From: Nematopogon swammerdamellus
Taxonomy: Eukaryota > Arthropoda > Insecta > Lepidoptera > Adelidae
NCBI GenBank assembly: GCA_946902875.1
Contig: OX336340.1
Span: 10,050,066-10,114,065, forward strand
Length of the DNA: 64,000 bases
Reading direction: 5' to 3'
Position 1 is the stretch's first letter, and each line of letters starts with the position of its first letter. The notes beneath the pieces are model-generated. The model saw nothing but the letters and a program-made list of their open reading frames with translations. It was not told where the DNA came from and did no database searches. The position numbers were made by a program, and so were the translations under genes. This document shows positions 12,400-22,200 of this stretch, piece after piece.

Positions 12400-13960
12400 A
12401 AAACGTTGATATTAATGTTCTTACTAAATGAATGCGCTAATTTAACTTTACTTGAAGTTTCCTCAAATGACTCGTTGAAGTCTTTTGCTCGGCGCGCGAT
12501 GTCTGCGGTTGAATGAATGGTTCGCTAATGATAATTTTCGTAGATTTTTGTTTGAAGTATTTTGCTATTTCCATCTTTTAGAATGAAATACGAACTTAAT
12601 TCAGTAAACCGTGAATTCATAATAATAAAAAAATATTTTGAACGTAAAAAAAAAAATCTTGTGTTTAAGAGTGCACACCCTAGTTTATGTATTGATTCTT
12701 GCCAACTTACTGTACCTATGTACTTACCTATTTTTACATACTTGTTACGTGTTCAGGGGTTTTAATTGAACCATCCATGCTATAGGTACTTAGGTATATT
12801 TAGTTGTCTCATACGTGAGTCAAAAACGGATTATGAATTAAATATAACCACCACAGAACAAAGATCGACTGCTTGCTCCGATCTAACTTCTAAACGTACC
12901 TATTCAGTTCACATAGGATGTCGATTCTGAATGTGGGCCGGTCATGGACTTGATGTAGGTATATTGTTGGTCATCGGCTCGGTATGCAGGTGGAATCCTG
13001 TGCTGCCTGTGTCCTTGAAATGATTGGCTGGACAAAAGATTTGTGGATTCCCACATGTTATTATATTTTGTTGAAGTTTGACTGAACTAAAGTTATATCA
13101 AAGGGCCCTGGCTGGTCGGGTAATCAAGTTTTATGACCTAGGAAAGCGAATCTGCGCTCGGCGCTTTATGCAGTTTGCTAAAGATCCTGGTTTTTATTAT
13201 TCAGTGCGGCACCCTATTACTAAGCCTACTGTCCGCCGTCTGTCCGTTTAGGCGATATTGGGAAAGGCGAAATGCTCGATTTTGATAAATATTGTAGGTA
13301 TTTAATTTCTTTTTATATTCGCATCCTTGAGTTTGATGGTGGCGCAAAAGTCAGAAAAACAAAAGTTGTCCGTCTACTAATTCTCTCTTCTCGGAGGTGA
13401 TATTGGCCCGTCGCATCCATTGAAATCGGTTGCCGTTATCCCTTCCTAATCATAAGTTGGATTTGGCTGTTTCGGGTACCTCTGGTTCGGCACATCCCCA
13501 CTTTTTTTAAACACACACTGGTTTAAAAAAATCTTACAATCGCAAACTTCCTCTATTGAACAAAAATAGGTCTAAATAAACACCTCCTTCTTCCTTTTTT
13601 TGAAGTCGGTTAAATATAAGTAACTATGTAACATTAGGAAAATTAGAGAGACTTACGTCCAGCAGTGGACGCATGCTGACTGACTGACTGAAATAGATAC
13701 ATGTACATAACGTCACGCCTGTTTCCCAGTGCGGTAGACAGAGTCAACGGATCTCCATGTGCCGCGATCCTGCCTGACACACCTCTGCTCTGCCGCCCCT
13801 TCCACTCTCACCATGTTCTTCATACATGCTGTTCGGTTACGGATACTATGCACTTGACCCTTTTTGAGCACATGCCCGATCTGGTCTAGGTACTACGTGC
13901 GTCCAGGGCGACCCTTTCCGAGTCTTCCAGTCACATTCGCTCCATACATTTCGTTCGCGT
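12400..13960. other. Non-coding stretch, no supported gene
   Basis: Mixed repeats, including a TTTTTGAAGTCGGTTAAAT tail near 13599 and CCAGCAGTGGACGCATGCTG near 13659, the signature of RTE-like LINE ends. No open gene seen. Confidence 0.4.
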
Positions 13961-14300
13961 ATGGTGAGTGAGTGACACGGTGGCGCGGCGGTGGCGGATG
14001 ACGCAAGGTTTCGCAGTCATTGTACGCTGTCACTGCAGCCGTCTCGCCGCCGCCACCGCGCCGCGGCCGCCGCCGGAGCGGAACAGGTTCGGCGAGTTGT
14101 TGCCGTCCAATGTTTCGTGTGAACCTGCAGATTTAGCATTAATTGGGCAACAATTAATAGCCGGAGCGAACGGCACGTGTATAGGTGTCATCGGCGCGAA
14201 GCTAGGTGTCTGGCGGACGATAAAGACATCCGTCACGATAGATCGTTTATTCAAAGAAATAAACAAAACTGTTTTATTTGAACCTAGCAGCTAAAGAACA
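13960..14300. promoter_or_regulatory. CpG-rich segment
   Basis: GCCGCCGCCACCGCGCCGCG at 14045-14064 within about 150 bp of GC-rich DNA. A 108-codon plus-strand frame overlaps it, but its protein is unrecognised and its composition looks non-coding. Confidence 0.25.
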
Positions 14301-14429
14301 AAGAATAATCTATGATGGATGACGTTCGGCTAGTCATGTTTTGGAGCAGAATTTCATGAAATGTTTTTTTTTTTAATTTGGTTTCGAATATCTATTTATC
14401 CCGTGTAAAGAAAGTCGTAGAGGATATAC

Positions 14430-14486
14430 ATTGTGCGGAATTACTTTTCAGTCACAAGTTGTAACTGAAGAGTAATTCCGCACAAT
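14430..14486. repeat. Hairpin 1 of a twin pair
   Basis: ATTGTGCGGAATTACT and AGTAATTCCGCACAAT are exact inverted arms, extended by nearly matched TTCAGT/ACTGAA around a short loop. About 57 nt, pre-miRNA sized. Confidence 0.85.
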
Positions 14487-14487
14487 A

Positions 14488-14590
14488 CGACGATTAAAAC
14501 AAAAAGTGCCCACCCCTGGTATTGTGTTGTGATTGTGACTCACACACAACACAATTCCAGGGGTGGGCACTTTTTGTTTTAATCGTGTCG
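14488..14590. repeat. Hairpin 2 of a twin pair
   Basis: GATTAAAACAAAAAGTGCCC and its complement, followed inward by ACCCCTGG/CCAGGGGT and ATTGTGTTGTG/CACAACACAAT. The stem is over 40 bp, with a loop of about 12 nt. One nucleotide separates it from hairpin 1. Confidence 0.85.
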
Positions 14591-14919
14591 TCGCTGCTCC
14601 GAAGCACGTACCTATAGTGGTCGCGCTACGTGACTCACTTCGCGATCTTGATGCGGATCCAAATACCTCCTAATGAAGAGACAGTACTGTAAGAGGGTTG
14701 GCGATTATGTTTAATGACTAACATTATTTGAGTCGGTTAGTTAATGCATTTAATCGTCTTTCTGGTGTTGAAATAACTCGCGGTTAATCCGCCTCCCGCG
14801 AATCACGACACGACATACTTAAAGAAATGTATTTTATTGATTTAATGAATCTGTTCGACCTCACGAATCGTTCATTCGTCGAAAATAACTGTAGTTCGCT
14901 CAACTCGAGGAATGCGTTT

Positions 14920-15480
14920 TTGCGGTTCGCAAGCGCTGAAGCAGCGGCGGTGGGCGGCGGAGCGGAGGGAGGGACCGGTTGGATCCCGAGGAAGGATCGC
15001 TCAGAAATCTCCGCCTCGGTTATATTATTTGCATTTTATTACACCGGCACATGGCTGTGCAGCGCGCTCGTTCGCTCGTGCCGAGTTGAGCTGCCGACTG
15101 AGTTGAATCTTCATGCAATAGCTGCCGGATCGTGGCGCCGCGCCGCACTAACTTCGACTACAGTGAAGATCGTGCATTTCGAACTCTGCGTACCTCGCGT
15201 CTCATCGAGTCTCCGTCGTCTGGTATTGTGTGTCTAGAGCGCACGTTATGCAATAATTACTTGAAAAATATTGACATTGGTGAATTGTCCATGAGCAAGA
15301 TTGAACTCTGCGCCTCTTGAAATATGGCCGTCCCTACAACAGTGCCAGCGAGAAGCCCGTAGACCGTGGGATAGGACGGTTAACCGCTCCGTTTTACATA
15401 TTTGTATGTAGGGGCGGCTGAGGCGGAGGCGGCGCGGAGGGACGGAGCGGTGGAGACGAAGGGGGCGGGGTGAAGGTGCA
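14920..15480. promoter_or_regulatory. CpG-rich blocks
   Basis: GC-rich patches at 14935-15160 and 15408-15480 (GGCGGCTGAGGCGGAGGCGG). Frames over them do not resemble known proteins. Possibly further parts of a promoter region upstream of mbc exon 1. Confidence 0.3.
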
Positions 15481-17190
15481 CACGACTGATTGAAAGCTCG
15501 CTCTATGACGAGCCTTACGTGACCGATTATCTGGCAATCTAATTTAAACGCCGATTTCGCCTCATCCTCTTACAAAAGGATAGCATTTGATTGTTTTATT
15601 ATGTCTGGGTGGCAAAACTCCAGAAAATAGCCGTCCTTGAAGAACTTATTGAAATTCTATTTGTACCTTGCATTATGGCGCAATAATAAAATGTAAGGGA
15701 CCGGTTCTCACTTCTCAGAGGTCTAGACTGAGTAGTCTAGAAGGTGCAGACTGCCCTTGACTGATTTACGCCGAGTCGTGACTGCATACAGCGCAGCCTT
15801 GCAGTCCAGTGCAGTGCAGGCGGTGCAGTCCACTGAGTCTGTCTTTATCTACCGTGCCGCAGCTACCAGCAGAGTACCAACCAACTAATCTCTCACTTGT
15901 CCTAAATCGAAGTCTCATTGGTCAGTAACTAATGTATACCTACACGACGAATAGGTATACTAGACTAGGTGTATTAGATAGAACAGGTCGTAGGTACATT
16001 GCTTTCATTCTAGTTCTGGGATGCTGCGTGACTTAATTTAGTCTTTGTAATGAATGATGCATTTTGATAAAATAAAAGCTGTTTGGCTGTGTGTAATGGA
16101 CAGTGACGTTCTATCCTTAGCTTTTAGTCTTACCTCTTGCTGAATAATAACTCGTCCCGGAATAACACTTGTGTGTCAATAAGCAATAATGATTTCTAAT
16201 TCAATCAATTACTGACAGTTTAATATTAAATTATTCTAAAAATATTTATCCACATATTGGTGATTGACAACAAACAATGTTTTAGCACGGTAGGTACGAA
16301 AACTATTTCTGCTTACCTGCAAGAACTGAAACCACTCTCTATCAGCTGTCCACACTCGTCAAACACACGTGTTCAATCGTACTACGAATTATATACATAT
16401 TGCGATGTAGCTCCATTAACAGACTCAATAAGTACCTTGGCTAACGGTAATTATTGTGGATTTAAGGAGATTAGAACTTCCACTTCTCTTAGATATTAAT
16501 AAACTCGAAATCGCATCCAAATTCTCTGGCATCTAAATTCACTGGCAAATTTATGTTGAATGACCTAAACGTATCTACTTAATTAAAAATAGCGCAAACA
16601 TTTTGCATGCTTATTGTCAGTTTGGTCACAGAATACTTAATAGGTACTATCGTACTTTGGTCTGGATTGAATGGCAAAGCATCTAGCGGAAGAATGCTCA
16701 TTCACTAGCTAGGTAAATAGTAGGTACCTACATTTGGGGTTTTTCAAAAGGGGCGTGAAAAGGCTCCTGTCAGGCCGGCATGGCATTCGCAATCCCCATG
16801 CATCACAGAATGTCCATGGGCATCGTTAGACACCTACAAATACACCTAACGATGCCACATGTCAACGCAATTCATAAAAAAATGAATCAAAATAATTCTA
16901 AACTGTTCTACTCAGTTTTTATTGAAGAAGGAGCCAAAGCTATGGGAAAATTAGAAAAGCTCTCCGGCATAATTTCAGTCACCTTAAAATGTATCGCAAA
17001 TACCATAATCTTATCTGCTTACCAAAACCACTCTGTCGCTAAGTAAATATTATGTCCGCTGCAGTTGTATAACCATTGTCCATTTGAGTATTGCTATTTT
17101 ATCTTTCATAATCATAATTGTCGTTTTTCTGTCATGATTTTAGGGTCCTGTTATTTGTTACAAATATCTCATTAAAATAATTAGGCTTTT
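15480..17190. other. AT-rich stretch, one LINE scrap
   Basis: Nothing coding recognised. 16763-16835 repeats the 2200-2230 non-LTR sequence (CAGGCCGGCATGGCATTCGC). An 88-codon frame at 16780-17046 starts in that scrap and is unassigned. Confidence 0.4.
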
Positions 17191-17192
17191 GG

Positions 17193-17970
17193 ATTTTTTT
17201 TTTGAAGTGAAAACTTCTTTAACGGCGCTTGGCACTTTTTTGGATGGGTAAAAAATTTTAAACTCGCGTCAGATGTGATTCGCGTCAGATCCGTAAGTAA
17301 AGCCGAAAGCGAATCAAGGGAATCCGATATTCGTTTGGTCATTTATGTGATTTCGTGGCTCAATGGTAAGGGTGTAGGATTTGTATTTTTTGACCATGGG
17401 TTCGAATCCCTCAAATTTTTTTTTGTTTTTTTTTTTCTTTTGTTCTCTTTTTTAAGCAATGTTACGGCACAGCATATATATATATGCTGTGGTTACGGTG
17501 TTAAATTTTTTTTAGGGTGTTTAGTTTTTTTATAACCATTAACACTGCCCTCTATCGAGCGATAACAAAATAATACATCCTACTAATACTACAACTAAAT
17601 AATTTTTATTATATCAACTAGATGGCCGTACGTACGGTTATAACTAGCAAATTTTTTATGTAATATAAATTGTCATGTTTGTTTACGATAGCGCAATAAA
17701 TGAATATTGTATTTTACCACATAAATGATAGTACTTTTATACTGATAAATAAAACAATTCGTGCGAAATTATTCCCTAACCATTCCAAAATATTCAAAAA
17801 TGCACAACGTTGATGTTTAAGTTTTTTTTTTTCTTTTGTTTTCTTTTTTAAGCAATGTTACGGTGTTTAAATTTTTTTAGGGTGTTTAGTTTTTTTTTAT
17901 AACCACCTAAGAATTATTTTCGGAAATACAAAAAGTTTTCACTTCTGCCGGCACTCCCGGAGTGCAACTG
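17193..17970 (+). mobile_element. Non-autonomous element with tRNA-like segment, copy 2, interrupted
   Basis: Same ends as 8926-9380. Box B GGTTCGAATCC at 17399-17409. The 3' part (AAGCAATGTTACGG...GGGTGTTTAG...ATAACCA) occurs twice, at about 17454-17538 and 17850-17908, bracketing about 300 bp of unrelated AT-rich DNA, as if duplicated by recombination or a nested insertion. An AGCATATATATATATGCT palindrome lies at 17470-17487. Confidence 0.7.
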
Positions 17971-18064
17971 TGGCTTTTTTTTTATTTAATAAAAATGCAC
18001 AAAGAAACCATCAGATGACTGACAAATATATTATACTCAATGCCCATCTATGAATGTATGTAGT

Positions 18065-18485
18065 ATGTTGATCTTTTTTTTTCTATGTAATCCGGTATGG
18101 GTGACAGAGTCGGAGGGGCCAAAGCATATGCTCCGACCAGCCAATATCACCTCTGAGAAGGTAGGTGCCATACCGGAGCCTCCCTGCATTGCTGGCTATA
18201 CTGGACTATAGGAGAACACAGCCGAGGCGGCTATGCGGCCATCTTACATTCAGTACGGTGGTACCAACCAGGTTGGCTACAATTTGAGCCTACCACCTAG
18301 TAAGGGGCAAGGGAAGGGATCTACAGTTTTACATCGGTTCCGAACGGTGAAGCAGCAGGTGTAGGTATGCACGTAAATGTTTTCGTCAGAAAAAAATCAT
18401 TGGCACACGCCGACCGGATTCGAACCTCGGACCTCTCGCATGAGAAGCCGATGCCCAAACCGCTCGGCCACCCGTCGCTTCATAA
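18065..18485 (-). mobile_element. tRNA-headed SINE, full-length, minus strand
   Basis: Read on the minus strand: head GGGTGGCCGAGCGGTTTGGG (box A) and GGTTCGAATCCGGTCGGCG (box B), body with CCACCTAGT-type core, and A tail at the left (18070). Longest tRNA-headed copy in the window, about 420 bp. Confidence 0.85.
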
Positions 18486-18633
18486 GCGCCGGGTGGCTCA
18501 ACAATCTGCCGAGAGTACATCCCAAGCCATAGGTCATTTGTTGTGTATGATTGTGCGGAGTAAGAGGGGCTGCCTGTACTCGGCCAGTAGTGTCAACAGC
18601 TATAAGGGTTGTGCAGTGCAGGTACATAGTACA

Positions 18634-19050
18634 TACAGGGTGTCCCAAAACTCAACGTCAAGCGGGAACCATGGAATAGGCCAGTTTATGACTACCCAGG
18701 GAAAAATAAGAAAAAAAATCGAAGTAATTTGTTTTTTATGATATAAGCATTTTTTGAAATATTACTTAATAATTCGTTTGTGATAAAACTATGGGTCAAT
18801 AGTACTGATCAAACTACTGATCAATAGCAGAGATATTTAAGCTACCAATAAAAAAAAAATCACAATTATATTTGCAAATTTGTAGTCGCAGTACCTAAAA
18901 ATGTTGTACGAAACGTTTTTCAAAAAATGTTCATTTAAAAAAAAAAACAAATGACTCTGATTAATTTTTTTTTCTTATTTTTCCCTGGGTAGTCATAAAC
19001 TGGCCTACTCCCTGGGTCTCGCTTGAATTTGAGTTTTGGGACACGGTGTA
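18634..19050. mobile_element. MITE with GGGTGTCCCAAAACT ends, copy 2
   Basis: TACAGGGTGTCCCAAAACTC at the left, inverted GAGTTTTGGGACACGGTGTA at the right. Subterminal mirrored CATGGAATAGGCCAGTTTAT / ATAAACTGGCCTACTCCCTG. It ends about 70 bp before mbc exon 1. Confidence 0.85.
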
Positions 19051-19118
19051 GATAGAGTGTCCGCCTGCAAAAAGCTATAGTGGTACTAGTTAGTGGTGTG
19101 TGTGTGTGTGGTGCGCAG

Positions 19119-19233
19119 GAAGCTTGGCCTGGAGCTGGTGCCGCGGCGCGGCGCGGAGGCGGTCGACCCCGAGGACACGAGCCTAGTGGAGCTGTACCGC
19201 GTGCACGTCGAGAGCGCCGAGCGAGCCGCCGCT
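19119..19233 (+). CDS. mbc: mbc exon 1 (first visible)
   Basis: Encodes residues 1-38 ([19 protein letters not shown]...), matching the DOCK segment just after the SH3-proximal helices. The exon opens with one nucleotide of a split codon, so an upstream coding exon must exist. The acceptor follows a (TG)n tract rather than pyrimidines. The donor is GTCAGT. Confidence 0.85.
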
Positions 19234-22200
19234 GTCAGTATATTATATTACATAATTTACTCTATTCACTTTATTTACATAAAATATAAAAAAGTAATAC
19301 TAATAACTAAAGAAATAAACCTACCTAACAAACATTCAAATAATTATCAAAAAGGTGCACTTTCAAATGTTCCTAGAACACTTGCTGCATTACCCCGCTG
19401 GATGGCAAGGCTTACCCTCTGAATGAAGTAGGCCCTTGATTGCGGGACGCCAGTTGCGTTCACCAGCAGAGGCCCGCAAGCCCCTTCAAGAAGCTTTTGG
19501 CCTCACTGCTCCACGGACCGAGGGTTACTCAATTACATTATCGCGTTACGTGTTGTTCATTTTTACCCGACTACGGAGATGCCAAAATGAAGGTTATGAT
19601 TTTGGCAGCAAAGAAAAACTTGTAGTCGGGCATGCAGAAGGGTCCAAATAAGCAGTATTAAAAAAAACAGTATTTTCTACTATTTTTTATATTTCCTTCG
19701 CATTTCGTAGTTGGGTTTTCTCATGTGTGAGTGAGGTGCTTTTAATTAAATAGTTCTTCTGCGTTGGAGCTTTTGTGCAGTTCCCTGTTGGTTTCCGCTT
19801 TAGGTACGTACTTTTTTTTTATGGAAACTGACACGGTTGGCTACATCACTTACAACATCCGTGATGTCAGCCCATAACACCGGGTAAACTTGGTGCCACG
19901 TCAGCCTTCCCTTCGGTCGTGCCGGCTACACTGAACTGGACGGAAAAGACAAACTATTTACATAGCCGTTTCGACCGACCTTTCATTCAGTGCGGTGGTA
20001 CTAACCCGGGCGGGTTAAACCCTACCACCTAGTAATATAAGAAGGGAGTCATATCCCTTAGTCGCCTTTTACGACATACACGGGGAGAGATGCAGTGGGA
20101 CTATACCTCAGTCAGCCTGTCTTCCTTGCTCGAGTCACCTTTAATTGCATTATAGTAATCAGCTAGTCAGCTGTGGCTGTTGTAGAGATCCCTTATCAGT
20201 TCTTTCGGTCCTTCCAGTACTTAAAGTTACCTATCTTGTGCAATTGAAACATAGGGTCGCGCAACGCTGCGCCGGCCGACGGCGGGCTCGGTCGCCGGCG
20301 CGACGGCGACTGGGACGTGGAGCGGCGGGGGCGGCGGCGGTGGCGGGGGCGGTGCGGGCGCGGCGAGCGCGGTGCAGGCGTACCAGCTGCTGTGCAGCAT
20401 GAGGGACTTCGGGCACACGGCCGGCGGCGACGAGGCGGAGCTGCTGTTCTGGCTGCACGACGCGCGCCGCTCGCAGCCGCTCTCCGAGCGCTTCCGCGTC
20501 ACCGTAGCCAAGGACGGCTTCTCCAACTATGTCGACAGGCTGCACGCCAACACAACTATATTTGCGGTACGATTTTTAAAGTGATACTTCTTTACGCACG
20601 TTATGAAAATATTTTATGAAAATATATTATGAAAAAATTACCGCTTTCAAATTATTTGTATGTAGATATTGTGCGGTGCTTCCCGATAAATAAGCGGTGA
20701 GAGGGAGAGGGGCAAGGGAGGGGGAGGGGGAGGGTCACGTCAAAGAATATCTTCTAAATAAATAGAATAGTGTCTCCGGGTCTCCCATACTGAATGTATG
20801 GGGATCGGCAAAACACCGCTGGCGCGTGAGACAAAAGATACTTCATAGAAATAGAATTTCACGTTCACTTTAATAAATAAGTACACACACCTTTTTTTTC
20901 AACGTTTTTTTCCTTATTATTTAACCTACCTATATGTAACTGCCACTACATTAAATATAGGAAATGATTATTGCGATCAATAGTAACAAAAAGTCAAATA
21001 ACTTTTTTCAGAATTTCCTTTAAATAAAAAATTACAGTTTTCATACAAACTAATTGATAAATTTAGTGTAAAAAGGATCTAATGTTCCGCATGAACGTGG
21101 GAATGACAGGCGCGCGGTGAGTGAGCGAGCAAGGACGAGTGCGCGGAGCGAGGAGATGCGCGGCGAAGGCACGGTGTGAGTTTTTCGATCCCGACCGTTC
21201 CCGCGCCAGCGCCCTCCCCCCCGCGCGCGTCATATTACACTTGACGAAAACATACATTTCAAAAATTTATATCTCCAAAACTAGACACTTTAGAGAAAAA
21301 TTTTATTTACTTTTTTGTCTCGGAAAAACATGAATCTCAACCTGGCGAAATTTATGTACTGGCCTTTACAACACCCTGTATAAATGGTATCTCGGAACTG
21401 AAATAAAGTAGGTAATTTGTATTCACACGCATCGTGAAATACGTATTAGCTTCTAGCTGCTATAGTGTACACATATATCTAATAAAAAATATATATGAAA
21501 CTGTCGCAGGAGCTGGGGAGTGGTGATGTGTCGCGCGAGCTGTGGCTGGTGGCGTGGGTGGTGCGTGTGGGGCGCGTGGTGGCGGGGGAGGCGCGGCGCG
21601 GCGGGGTGGCGCGCCGCCCCCTCGGCGCCGGCGTCCTCTCCCTCGCGGACCTGCTCGCGCACGCGCGCTCCCCCTCGCCAGACGCCGAGCGAGAGTTCAC
21701 ATTCAAGGTATACCTACCACACCGACCCGCGACCCACAACACTGAAATACCGACCGGCACATTTCTACAGTCCGTTAGGAAGCTCTTTCACGCAGACCTC
21801 AAATTTGAAGGACATACTACAGGTGCAGTAGGTTCACCAAAGCATTCAATTCTCTATTCCTCCATTTGCTTCTTCCAAAACTGTGAATTGAAGCAAACAA
21901 TTAAAAAGCTATCGACATAGATATACAGGGTGTCCCAAAACTCTACGTCAAGCGGGAACCAGGGAGTAGGCCAATTTATGACGACTCAGAGCAAAATAAG
22001 AAAAAAAAGGAGTCATTTGTTTTTTATGATATGAGCATTTTTTGAAAAACGTTGAAAATTTACATTTTTAGGTACTACGACTACAAATTTGCAAATATAA
22101 TTGTAATTTTTTTTTGGTAGCCTAAATAACTCTGCTATTGATCAGTATCCTAAATAAAACCAGCATACCTGTAGTTTTACAAAGAAAAAATATTCAGTAA

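Noticed and set aside
16780..17046. 88-codon frame as a gene
   Set aside because: It starts within a LINE scrap and has no recognisable protein.
1..19118. SH3 and N-terminal exons of mbc
   Set aside because: I looked for conserved SH3 and linker segments in the open frames and GC-rich patches and found none. A short exon could have been missed.
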